A DNA stretch of 35,249 nucleotides from Hydrogenophaga sp. (GCA_018993155.1 JAGKSX010000058.1:1-35249), one strand, 5' to 3'. Positions 26,427-33,788 are shown, counted from the stretch's first letter. The notes: generated by a model from the sequence alone, not told the origin. Numbers and translations are program-made.

Positions 26427-28673
26427 ATGAACAGCCCTTCTCTGAACCGTTTGTTTTTCACCGCCGCCTTCGTCCTGGGCCTGCTGGCCATCGCCTGGGT
26501 GGGTGCCGGTTTTGTCGGCACCAGCCTCTTCGCCCTGGCCATGACCGCGGTCATCGGCGCGGTCTACCTGCTGGGTGCGCAGGAGATCCGGCGCTACCGC
26601 CAGACCACCGCCTCGCTCGCCGAGGCGCTGGCCAACGTGCCGCAGCCGCTCGCCACCCTGGGCGACTGGCTCGCGCGCGTGCCGCCCCGCCTGCAGAACG
26701 CCGTGCGCCAGCGCATCGAGGGCGAGCGCGGCGCGCTGCCCGGCCTGGCGCTCACGCCCTACCTGATCGGCCTGCTCGTGATGTTGGGCATGCTCGGCAC
26801 CTTCCTCGGCATGGTGGTCACCTTCAAGGGCGTGGTGTTCACGCTCGAAGGCTCGGCCGACCTGCAGGCCATCCGCTCGGCGCTGGCCGCGCCCATCAAG
26901 GGCCTGGGCCTGGCTTTCGGCACCTCGGTGGTCGGCGTGGCCACCTCGGCCATGCTGGGCCTCATGTCCGCCATCGCCCGGCGCGAGCGCGCCGACGTGG
27001 CGCGCCAGCTCGAGGCCCACACCGCCACCGTGTTCCGCCCGTTCTCGCTGGCGCAGCAGCGCCAGGCCACCTTCGACGCCCTGCAGCAGCAGGCCGGTGC
27101 GCTGCCCGTGGTGGTGAACCAGCTGCAGGCGCTCATGGCGCAGATCGAACGCCGCAGCGAGCAACTCGACGAGCAGTTGCTGACCCGGCAGACCCAGTTC
27201 CACCAGGCGGCCAGCGAGGCCTACCAGGGCCTGGCGAATTCCGTGGAGCGGTCGCTCAAGGAGAGCGTGAGCGCCAGCGCCCACGCCGCGAGCGAAAGCC
27301 TGCGGCCCGTGGTGGAGAGTGCCAAAGGCACCATCGCGCTCATGGCGCAGATCGAACAGCGCGGCCAGCAGCTGGACGAACAGCTGCTGGCGCGGCAGAC
27401 GCAGTTCCACCGGGAGGCCGGCGAGGCCTACCAGGGCCTGGCGAACGCGGTCGAGCAGACGCTCAAGGACAGCCTGAGCGCCAGCGCCCGCGCGGCCGGC
27501 GAAAGCCTGCAGCCGGTGGTGGAAAACGCCATGAGCGCGCTCGCACGGGAATCGACACAACTGCACGAGCGCGTGAGCGCGGCGGTGCAGGCGCAGATGC
27601 ACCAGCTGTCCGAGCGTTTCGGTGCCACCGCCGGCACCGTGAGCGAGGGCTGGACGGCAGCCCTGCAGCAGCACGCCCACACCAGCGAACAGCAGGTGCA
27701 GGGCCTGGACCGCGCGCTCGCCGCCTTCACCACCACCTTCGAGGAACGCTGCGCCGCCCTGATCACCGGCGTGCAGGAGACTGTGAACCGCTCGCACGCC
27801 GAGCAGACCACGGCCGACCAGCAGCAGCAGGCGGCCTGGGCGCAGGCCTTGCAGAGCATGGCGGCCACGCTGCAGGGCGAATGGCGGCAGCTCGGCGCAC
27901 AGACCCTGGCGCAGCAGCAGGCCGTGGCGCAGACGCTGGAGCAGACCGCGACCCTCTGGCGCGACGAACTCGCCAGCCTGCGCAGCGAAGAAGCCGCGCG
28001 CGACCAGGCCGGCGCTCAGCGCCTGGGTGAGTTGCAGTCCTCGTTGAACGACCAGGTGGCCACCCACCTCGCCACGCTGGGCACCGCGCTCGAAGCGCCC
28101 ATGTCGCGCCTGCTGGACACCGCGGCCGAGGCGCCCAAGGCCGCGGCCGAAGTGATCGCCCAGCTGCGCCAGGAGATGAGCCAGCTCACCGAGCGCGACA
28201 ACACCGCGCTGCAGGAACGCGCCGCGCTCATGCAGAACATCGACGGCCTGCTGCAGTCCGTGCAGCAGGCCACGGGCGAGCAGCGCGCTGCCGTCGAATC
28301 GCTCGTTGCTTCCGCCGGTGCGGTGCTCGACCAGGTGGGGCGCCAGTTCGCCGACACCGTGGGCGTGCAGGCCGTGCGCGCCGAAGAGGTGGCCGCGCAG
28401 GTCAACGGCAGCGCCATCGAGCTCGCCGCCCTCGGCGAGGCCTTCGGCCACGGCGTGCAGCTCTTCAGCACCACCAACGAAAAACTCATCGAGAACCTGC
28501 AGCGCATCGAAAGCGCGGTCACGCAGTCCATCGCGCGCAGCGACGAGCAGCTCGCTTACTACGTGGCGCAGGCGCGCGAGGTGATCGACCTCAGCATCAG
28601 CTCGCAGCAGGGCATCATCGAAGACCTGCGCCGCCTGCGCGGCCCGCAGCCCGCCGAGAAGAAGGCCGCGTGA
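26427..28673 (+). CDS. MotA/ExbB/ZorA-like membrane protein with DUF802 repeats and long helical tail
   Basis: Protein of 748 residues. Four hydrophobic segments are seen (about residues 10-28, 32-50, 112-132, 160-182). The last two contain GLLVMLGMLGTFLGM and LGLAFGTSVVGVATS, the signature of the proton-channel helices of MotA, TolQ, ExbB and ZorA. A cytosolic tail of more than 500 residues follows, rich in Gln, Ala and Glu and free of proline kinks over long stretches, as for coiled coils. It includes two adjacent 69-residue repeats (236-304 and 305-373), matching the repeated-unit description of DUF802. Flagellar MotA is only about 290 residues, so the tail sets it apart and resembles ZorA of the Zorya system. 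The next gene encodes the MotB/ZorB-like partner, with overlapping TGATG. Confidence 0.86.
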   Translation: MNSPSLNRLFFTAAFVLGLLAIAWVGAGFVGTSLFALAMTAVIGAVYLLGAQEIRRYRQTTASLAEALANVPQPLATLGDWLARVPPRLQNAVRQRIEGERGALPGLALTPYLIGLLVMLGMLGTFLGMVVTFKGVVFTLEGSADLQAIRSALAAPIKGLGLAFGTSVVGVATSAMLGLMSAIARRERADVARQLEAHTATVFRPFSLAQQRQATFDALQQQAGALPVVVNQLQALMAQIERRSEQLDEQLLTRQTQFHQAASEAYQGLANSVERSLKESVSASAHAASESLRPVVESAKGTIALMAQIEQRGQQLDEQLLARQTQFHREAGEAYQGLANAVEQTLKDSLSASARAAGESLQPVVENAMSALARESTQLHERVSAAVQAQMHQLSERFGATAGTVSEGWTAALQQHAHTSEQQVQGLDRALAAFTTTFEERCAALITGVQETVNRSHAEQTTADQQQQAAWAQALQSMAATLQGEWRQLGAQTLAQQQAVAQTLEQTATLWRDELASLRSEEAARDQAGAQRLGELQSSLNDQVATHLATLGTALEAPMSRLLDTAAEAPKAAAEVIAQLRQEMSQLTERDNTALQERAALMQNIDGLLQSVQQATGEQRAAVESLVASAGAVLDQVGRQFADTVGVQAVRAEEVAAQVNGSAIELAALGEAFGHGVQLFSTTNEKLIENLQRIESAVTQSIARSDEQLAYYVAQAREVIDLSISSQQGIIEDLRRLRGPQPAEKKAA
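27132..27545 (+). repeat. Two tandem 207-bp repeats inside the MotA-like gene
   Basis: Copy 1 (27132-27338) and copy 2 (27339-27545) each encode 69 residues beginning LMAQIE and containing QLDEQLL, RQTQFH, EAYQGLAN and SASA. The period of exactly 69 codons and the high identity indicate an internal duplication that lengthens the helical tail. Confidence 0.85.
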
Positions 28674-29335
28674 TGATCGGCCTGGACGACCGCCACATCG
28701 AGGACGAGGACGGCACCGACCACACCGCGCCGGTGTGGGCCGTGTTCGGCGATCTCATGTCCGGCCTGGTGGGCGCCTTCGTGCTCATCCTGGTCGGCGT
28801 GCTCGTGGTGCAGATGGACCTGGTGGCCAGCCTGCAGGCCGAAGTGCAGAAGCGCCAGCAGGAAGAGCAGCGCCGCATGGCGCTGGAAAAGGCCCTGGCC
28901 ATTCCGCTGCAGAACGGCCGCGTGACACTGGACAACGGCCGCATCGGCATCAGCGGCAGCGTGCTGTTCGCGCTCAACTCCGACGAGCTGCGCCCCGAAG
29001 GCCGGCAGATTCTGCAGAGCCTGGTGCCGCCGCTGCAGGTCTACCTGGGCGAGCGCGACGAGATGCTGATGGTCAGCGGCTTCACCGACGACCGCCCGGT
29101 GCAGGCCACCAACCAGCGCTTCGCCGACAACCTCGAACTCTCGGCCCAGCGCGCGCTCACGGTCACGCGGGCGCTGATCCAGGAAGGCATGCCGCCGCAG
29201 CGCGTGTTCAGCGCGGCCTTCGGCGCCGAGCAGCCCGTGGCCTCCAACGGCAGCGAGAAGGGCCGCGCGCTCAACCGCCGCGTGGAAATGGCGCCCGTGC
29301 CCAAGACGGCCCCGGCGCCCACCCCGAAGCCCTGA
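28673..29335 (+). CDS. MotB/ZorB-like OmpA-family protein
   Basis: Protein of 220 residues with one transmembrane helix at about 21-48 (PVWAVFGDLMSGLVGAFVLILVG in pieces). Asp27 in FGDLMSG occupies the place of the proton-binding aspartate of MotB (D32 in YADFMTA). A short coiled coil (50-72) leads to an OmpA/MotB peptidoglycan-binding domain (about 90-207), with the diaminopimelate-binding residues expected at Asp139 (GFTDDRP) and Arg160 (LSAQRA), and NRRVE at 201-205. The ATG shares one base with the stop of the MotA-like gene (a GTG one codon earlier is possible). Together the two are predicted to form an ion-driven stator anchored to the cell wall. The C-terminal tail is Pro/Ala-rich. Confidence 0.9.
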   Translation: MIGLDDRHIEDEDGTDHTAPVWAVFGDLMSGLVGAFVLILVGVLVVQMDLVASLQAEVQKRQQEEQRRMALEKALAIPLQNGRVTLDNGRIGISGSVLFALNSDELRPEGRQILQSLVPPLQVYLGERDEMLMVSGFTDDRPVQATNQRFADNLELSAQRALTVTRALIQEGMPPQRVFSAAFGAEQPVASNGSEKGRALNRRVEMAPVPKTAPAPTPKP

Positions 29336-29336
29336 G

Positions 29337-29879
29337 ATGAGCCACGACGCCGACGCCGTGCACGCCCATTACCTGGCCGCCCTCACGCGCCGCCTGGAGG
29401 CCGCGCCCGAGGCCGTGCAACGCGTGCTGCGCGCGAAGCTGCCGGTGGCGGTGCCCGCCGAAGGCCCTGCCCAGCACACGGCGGCGCCCGCCACACCGCC
29501 CCGGCGCCCGCGCGCGCCACCGCCCAAGCCGCTGACGCCGCTGGGCCGGCTCAACCAGCACATCGCCTCCGCCACCCAGGCGCCGGGCACCGCCGCCGGC
29601 CGTCCCGAACTGCGCAGCGCGCAGGCGTTTCGCGAAACCTGGTCTCGCCTGTGCGCCGAGGACGAGGTGGTGCAGGCCGTGCAGCGCGGCCCTGAAAACG
29701 CCGGCCCGCTCAACTCGCACATGCTGGTGCTGCGCACCCTGGGCCTGCTGCGCGAACTCTCGCCGGACTACCTGCGCCGTTTCATGGCGCACGCCGACAC
29801 CCTGCTGTGGCTGGAGCAGTCAAGCGCCCAGCTCAAGCAGCCGGCCGGCAAGCCCAAGGCGGCGCGGCAGAAGAAATGA
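29337..29879 (+). CDS. DUF2894 family protein in motor-like operon
   Basis: Protein of 180 residues, soluble, no signal peptide. The N-terminal 40 residues are helical. A Pro/Ala-rich linker occupies about 48-70 (PATPPRRPRAPPPKPLTP in pieces). The conserved part is residues 70-165, with RPELRSAQAFRETWSRL and LNSHMLVLRTLGLLRELSPDYLRRFM; the end is Lys-rich. This matches DUF2894, a family I know only as a neighbour of the DUF802/OmpA genes. It starts one base after the OmpA-protein stop, and its own stop overlaps the start of the AadA-like gene by four bases (ATGA). Role unknown; the linker-plus-helix build suggests a scaffold or regulator of the membrane complex. Confidence 0.82.
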   Translation: MSHDADAVHAHYLAALTRRLEAAPEAVQRVLRAKLPVAVPAEGPAQHTAAPATPPRRPRAPPPKPLTPLGRLNQHIASATQAPGTAAGRPELRSAQAFRETWSRLCAEDEVVQAVQRGPENAGPLNSHMLVLRTLGLLRELSPDYLRRFMAHADTLLWLEQSSAQLKQPAGKPKAARQKK

Positions 29880-30670
29880 ACGCCATGACCCACCCCGTGC
29901 CCATCGAGATCGCCGGACAACTCGCGGCCACCCGCGCCGTGCTGGAGCGCCACCTGGGCGACACGCTGCAGGCCATCCACCTGTTCGGCTCGGCCCTGGA
30001 CGGCGGCCTGCAAACCTTGAGCGACCTGGACCTGATGGTCACCGTGAGCGCGCCCCTGGCCGAGCCGGTGCGCCGCGCGCTGATGGGGGACCTGCTGGCC
30101 GTCTCCGCGCCACCCGGCACCGAGGGCCCGCTGCGCGCGCTCGAAGTGACGGTGGTTGTGCGCGGCGACGTGGTGCCCTGGCGCCATCCCGCGCGGCGCG
30201 AACTGCAGTTCGGCGAATGGCTGCGCGAGGACCTGTTGGCCGGCACCATCGAGCCCGCCATGGAGGACCACGACCTGGCGATCCTGCTGAGCAAGCTGCG
30301 GCAACACAGCGCCGCGCTGATGGGACCGCCCGCGGCCGAGCTGTTCGAGCCCGTGCCTGCGGCCGATTTCGCGCAGGCGCTGCTCGACACCGTGGCGCAG
30401 TGGAACGAGGCGACCGACTGGGTGGGCGACGAACGCAACGTGGTGCTCGCCCTGGCGCGCATCTGGTTCAGCGCGGTCACTGGCGGGATTGCCTCCAAGG
30501 ACGCCGCCGCCACTTGGGCGCTCGAGCGCCTGCCCGAAAGGCATCGGCCGGTCCTGGCCAAGGCGCGCTTGGCCTACCTGGGCCACGCGCGAGACGATCT
30601 GGCCGAAGACGCGGAGGGCGTGGCGGCGTTCGTGCGGCATGTCCGGGCCGAGGTCGAGCGCGTGGTCTGA
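29876..30670 (+). CDS. aadA: AadA-type aminoglycoside (3'')(9) nucleotidyltransferase
   Basis: Nucleotidyltransferase of 264 residues, matching ANT(3'')-Ia (AadA, about 262 residues) along its whole length. The NT core HLFGSALDGGL followed by SDLDLMVTV gives Gly38-Ser39 and the metal ligands Asp50 and Asp52; Glu90 (RALEVTVVV) matches the catalytic Glu87 of Salmonella AadA. Later blocks RRELQFGEWLREDLLAG, DHDLAILL and DWVGDERNVVLALARIW in pieces are also shared. Known members adenylylate streptomycin and spectinomycin. The ATG overlaps the DUF2894 stop (ATGA), so it is translationally coupled to the motor-like operon. No attC site, integrase or insertion sequence is near, and base composition equals the neighbours, so this looks like a resident chromosomal gene. 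Whether it acts on antibiotics or on another substrate is open. Confidence 0.85.
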   Translation: MNAMTHPVPIEIAGQLAATRAVLERHLGDTLQAIHLFGSALDGGLQTLSDLDLMVTVSAPLAEPVRRALMGDLLAVSAPPGTEGPLRALEVTVVVRGDVVPWRHPARRELQFGEWLREDLLAGTIEPAMEDHDLAILLSKLRQHSAALMGPPAAELFEPVPAADFAQALLDTVAQWNEATDWVGDERNVVLALARIWFSAVTGGIASKDAAATWALERLPERHRPVLAKARLAYLGHARDDLAEDAEGVAAFVRHVRAEVERVV

Positions 30671-30794
30671 GCGCCTGAAGCCGCCGCTGCGGTGCTGAGC
30701 GGCGCTGCTGTGCTCACCGGGAAGACCCGGCCCAGGCTCGACGGATTGAGCCTACGCCCACTGTGCCGATCAAATCCGCCTATATTTTTTACCC
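30671..30794 (+). promoter_or_regulatory. serA upstream region with TATATT -10-like element
   Basis: Gap between the aadA-like gene and serA. It holds a 7-bp inverted repeat (CGCCGCT at 30682-30688, AGCGGCG at 30698-30704) without a T-run, and TATATT at 30781-30786 followed by a T-run. TATATT is the best -10 match here; it would start transcription only a few bases before the serA ATG at 30795. No Shine-Dalgarno sequence precedes that ATG, and no good -35 was found 16 to 18 bases upstream. Confidence 0.4.
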
Positions 30795-32057
30795 ATGAAC
30801 CTGCCCGCATCGCCCATTGCCGGGGTCGTCAGCCCGACCTCGATCGACAAGAAAAAGATCAAATTCCTGCTGCTGGAGGGCGTGCACCCCTCTGCGGTGG
30901 AGGTGCTGCGCGCCGCCGGCTACAGCCAGATCGAGAGCCTGCCCGGCGCGCTGCCCGAGGACGAGCTCAAGCTCCGGATCGCCGACGTGCATTTCCTGGG
31001 CATCCGTTCCCGCACCCAGCTGACCGCCGAGGTGCTGGCCCATGCGCAGCGGTTGGCGGCGGTGGGGTGCTTCTGCATTGGCACCAACCAGGTCGACCTG
31101 AGCGCGGCCAGTGCGCGGGGCGTGGCGGTGTTCAATGCGCCGTTTTCCAACACCCGGTCGGTGGCCGAGCTGGTGCTGGCCGAGGCGATTCTGCTGATGC
31201 GCGGCATCCCCGAGAAAAACGCGGTGTCGCACCGGGGTGGCTGGCTCAAATCGGCCAGCCATTCCTACGAGATCCGGGGCAAGACGCTGGGCATCGTGGG
31301 GTATGGCTCCATTGGCGCGCAGTTGTCGGTGCTGGCGGAAGCGCTGGGCATGCAGGTGGTGTTTTTCGATGTGGTCACCAAGCTGCCGATGGGCAACGCG
31401 CGCCAGGTGTCGAGCCTGGCCGATGTGTTGAGGCAGGCCGACGTGGTGAGCCTGCACGTGCCGGAAACCGCCGCGACACAATGGATGATCGGTGCGGCCG
31501 AGCTGGCCTTGATGAAAGCCGAGGCGGTGCTGATCAATGCGGCGCGCGGCCAGGTGGTGGTGATCGAGGCCCTGGCCGAAGCCATCCGGCAGAAGCGCCT
31601 GCTGGGTGCGGCGATCGATGTGTTTCCCCAGGAGCCCCGCAGCAACGACGACCTCTTCGAGTCGCCGTTGCGGGGTCTGGACAACGTGATTCTGACGCCG
31701 CACATCGGCGGCTCGACGAAGGAAGCGCAGGAAAGCATCGGCGTGGAGGTGGCGGCCAAGCTGGTGAAGTACAGCGACAACGGCACCACGACCTCCTCGG
31801 TCAACTTTCCCGAGGTGGCGCTGCCGGCCCACCCCGGGCATCACCGACTGCTGCATGTGCACCAGAACGTGCCGGGCGTCCTGTCCCGCATCAACCAGGT
31901 GTTCTCCGACAACCACATCAACATTGCCGGGCAGTTTCTGCAGACCCGGGGCGAGGTGGGCTATGTCGTGATCGATGTCGATGCTGCCTATTCGGACATC
32001 GCGCTGGCCCGCCTGCTCGATGTGCCGGGCACGCTGCGTTGCCGCGTGCTGTTCTGA
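30795..32057 (+). CDS. serA: D-3-phosphoglycerate dehydrogenase
   Basis: First enzyme of serine biosynthesis, oxidising 3-phosphoglycerate with NAD+. The 420 residues align with E. coli SerA (410) throughout: KIKFLLLEGVH, GCFCIGTNQVDL and NAPFSNTRSVAEL are nearly identical. The Rossmann motif GYGSIG is at 169-174. The catalytic set is Arg251 (NAARG), Glu280 and His303 (TPHIGGST). A C-terminal ACT domain begins near residue 350. Asn358 (HQNVPG) and Asn376 (INIAGQ) match the serine-binding Asn346 and Asn364 of E. coli, so feedback inhibition by serine is expected. The last 70 bases overlap the convergent AraC gene. The N-terminus is about 11 residues longer than in E. coli; a later start is possible but no internal ATG is conserved. 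Confidence 0.96.
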   Translation: MNLPASPIAGVVSPTSIDKKKIKFLLLEGVHPSAVEVLRAAGYSQIESLPGALPEDELKLRIADVHFLGIRSRTQLTAEVLAHAQRLAAVGCFCIGTNQVDLSAASARGVAVFNAPFSNTRSVAELVLAEAILLMRGIPEKNAVSHRGGWLKSASHSYEIRGKTLGIVGYGSIGAQLSVLAEALGMQVVFFDVVTKLPMGNARQVSSLADVLRQADVVSLHVPETAATQWMIGAAELALMKAEAVLINAARGQVVVIEALAEAIRQKRLLGAAIDVFPQEPRSNDDLFESPLRGLDNVILTPHIGGSTKEAQESIGVEVAAKLVKYSDNGTTTSSVNFPEVALPAHPGHHRLLHVHQNVPGVLSRINQVFSDNHINIAGQFLQTRGEVGYVVIDVDAAYSDIALARLLDVPGTLRCRVLF

Positions 32058-32938
32058 TACTGGCCCGGCGCCTGGCCCACGTGGCGGCTGAAGGCGGTGC
32101 TGAAGCTGCTGGCCGAGCTGTAGCCCACGCGCTCGGCCACCTCGACCAACGCCATGCCCTCGCGGCGCAGCAGGTCCTTGGCCAGCGCCATGCGCCAGGC
32201 CAACAGGTATTCCATGGGGCGCAGACCGACGGCGCGTGAGAAGCGGTCGAAGAAGGCCGAGCGCGACAGCGCCGCCTGTCGGGCGAGTTCCTCCACGGTC
32301 CAGGTGCGCGCGGGCTCGCCGTGCATGAGGCGCATCGCCGCCGCCAGCCGCGCGTCGGCCAGGCCGCGCAGCAAGCCGGGAGGGGCGCCTTCGCCGGTGG
32401 TGGAGCGCAGCGCTTCGATGAGCAGCACCTCCACCAGCCGGCCCAGCACCAGCTCGCGGCCGGCGCGCTGCTCGGTCGATTCCTCGCGCACCAGCCGCAC
32501 CAGCACCGAGAGCCGATCGATGCCTCGCACGTGCAACAGGGCGGGCAGCAGCGAGACCAGCAGGGCCGCGTCGGGCGAGCCGAAGGCGAAGTAGCCGCCG
32601 AGCATGCGCACGTCCGGCGGGCCGTCGGGCCGGCCGTGGCGCAGGTCGCCTTCCATGCCGGCCGCCTGCAAGGCGTCGATCGCCACCGGCACCACCGGCT
32701 CGAAACCCGAGAGCGTGAAGCCCGGCGTGGCCGGCATCAACACGAAATCGCCCGCTTCCAGGGTGATGGGTTCCTGGCCCTGGACGGCGAGCAGGCAGCG
32801 GCCCTCGAGCAGGGTGCAGAAGCTGGGCTGCCCGAAGGCCGAGTAGCGCACGCCCCAGGTACCGGCGCCGCTGATCACTTTCGAGAACACCGCGCGGGGC
32901 CGCAGCAAGGCGATGACGTCGGCAAGGGGATCCACCAT
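31988..32938 (-). CDS. AraC-family regulator with cupin sensor domain
   Basis: AraC/XylS-type regulator of 316 residues. An N-terminal cupin domain (AraC_binding_2/Cupin_6 type) spans about 10-190 (CTLLEGRCLLAVQGQEPITLEAGDFVLMP in pieces). The C-terminal double helix-turn-helix is at about 200-300, with WTVEELARQAALSRSAFFDRFSRAVGLRPMEYLLAWRM in pieces and VAERVGYSSASSFSTAFSRHVGQAPGQY. About 20 residues after the second helix-turn-helix are encoded opposite the end of serA and look unconstrained. It is divergent from the short-chain dehydrogenase gene with 103 bases between starts; a 21-bp-spaced direct repeat lies there. It most likely controls that dehydrogenase. Confidence 0.93.
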   Translation of the reverse strand: MVDPLADVIALLRPRAVFSKVISGAGTWGVRYSAFGQPSFCTLLEGRCLLAVQGQEPITLEAGDFVLMPATPGFTLSGFEPVVPVAIDALQAAGMEGDLRHGRPDGPPDVRMLGGYFAFGSPDAALLVSLLPALLHVRGIDRLSVLVRLVREESTEQRAGRELVLGRLVEVLLIEALRSTTGEGAPPGLLRGLADARLAAAMRLMHGEPARTWTVEELARQAALSRSAFFDRFSRAVGLRPMEYLLAWRMALAKDLLRREGMALVEVAERVGYSSASSFSTAFSRHVGQAPGQYQNSTRQRSVPGTSSRRASAMSE

Positions 32939-32942
32939 GGAT

Positions 32943-32970
32943 GGACTTTGGCGAATGATTGACGGACTTT
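32943..32970. promoter_or_regulatory. Direct repeat, candidate AraC-type operator
   Basis: GGACTTT at 32943-32949 and again at 32964-32970, exactly 21 bp apart (two helical turns), each followed by a TGATTG (32956 and 32971). AraC-family proteins typically bind two such same-direction half-sites. The upstream copy lies five bases before the AraC gene start, so the site could both autoregulate and control the divergent dehydrogenase gene. Confidence 0.5.
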
Positions 32971-32987
32971 TGATTGTAGTCAGTCCG
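32963..32987. repeat. Inverted repeat in AraC/SDR intergenic region
   Basis: CGGACT (32963-32968) and AGTCCG (32982-32987) are perfect inverted arms 13 bases apart, partly overlapping the direct repeat. It may be part of the same regulatory region; no function is shown. Confidence 0.4.
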
Positions 32988-33041
32988 GTTTTGTCTCGAT
33001 ATCGTGACGACCTTCTTCACTTCATTTGCAAGGACCTCTCC

Positions 33042-33788
33042 ATGAAAACCGTTCTGATCACTGGCTGCTCGTCTGGCTACGGCCTCGAAACCGCGCGCCA
33101 CTTTCTCGCCCAGGGCTGGCACGTGGTGGCCACCATGCGCACGCCGCGCTGGGACCTGCTGCCGGCCTCGGAGCGCCTGGCCGTCCTGCCGCTGGACGTG
33201 ACCGACCCGGCCAGCATCGCCAGCGCCCTGCAGGCCGCCGGGCCCATCGACGTGCTGGTGAACAACGCCGGCCTGGGCCTGTTCGGGGCCTTCGAGGCCA
33301 CGCCCCTGGCCACGGTGCGCGAGATCTTCGAGGCCAACACCTTCGGCACCATGGCGATGACGCAGGCGGTGCTGCCGCAGTTCCGCGAACGCCGCGCCGG
33401 GCGGGTGGTCAACGTCACTTCCAGCGCCACGCTCGCGCCCATGCCGCTGGTGGCGGCCTACACCGCGAGCAAGACCGCCATCGAAGGCTTCACCGCTTCG
33501 CTCGCGCACGAGCTGCAGGCCTTCAACGTGCGCGTGAAGCTGGTCGAGCCGGGTTACGCGCCCACCACGCGCTTCACCGAGAACGGCGCGCAGCGCATGC
33601 AGGGGCTGATCCCCGAGGCCTACGCACCCTATGCGCAGGCCGTCTTCGCCACCCTGGGCTCGGCCTCGGCCTTCACGGTGGAGTCGGACGTGGCCGAGGC
33701 CGTGTGGCTGGCCGCGAACGACGCCTCACCCCGGCTGCATTACCCGGCGGGCGCGGACGCGGTGGCGCTGGCCCGGCAGGCCGCCTGA
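33042..33788 (+). CDS. Short-chain dehydrogenase/reductase
   Basis: Classical SDR oxidoreductase of 248 residues. The cofactor motif TGCSSGYG is at residues 7-14, LDVTD at 51-55 and NNAG at 74-77. The catalytic set is Ser127, Tyr140 and Lys144 (YTASK). An arginine at residue 33 (TMRTPRW) after the second strand favours NADP(H). The start was set at the ATG at 33042, behind AAGGA at 33030-33034; the frame is open further upstream into the AraC gene region without support. The substrate cannot be predicted. It is alone on its transcript as far as can be seen, under the probable control of the divergent AraC regulator, and it converges with a Bug-protein gene. Confidence 0.92.
   Translation: MKTVLITGCSSGYGLETARHFLAQGWHVVATMRTPRWDLLPASERLAVLPLDVTDPASIASALQAAGPIDVLVNNAGLGLFGAFEATPLATVREIFEANTFGTMAMTQAVLPQFRERRAGRVVNVTSSATLAPMPLVAAYTASKTAIEGFTASLAHELQAFNVRVKLVEPGYAPTTRFTENGAQRMQGLIPEAYAPYAQAVFATLGSASAFTVESDVAEAVWLAANDASPRLHYPAGADAVALARQAA

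Noticed and set aside
27132-27545. CRISPR-like or mobile repeat
   Set aside because: The repeats are long, adjacent, in frame, and encode protein; there are no spacers or terminal inverted repeats.
26427-29335. Flagellar MotA/MotB stator
   Set aside because: The MotA-like protein is more than twice the flagellar size with a long helical tail, and no flagellar or chemotaxis gene is near.
25764-30670. A complete canonical Zorya system
   Set aside because: Only the ZorA/ZorB-like motor pair is seen; no ZorC, no helicase (ZorD) and no HNH nuclease (ZorE) is encoded here.
29876-30670. Recently acquired integron resistance cassette
   Set aside because: No attC-like repeat, integrase or insertion sequence is visible, composition matches the neighbours, and the start is coupled to the preceding gene.
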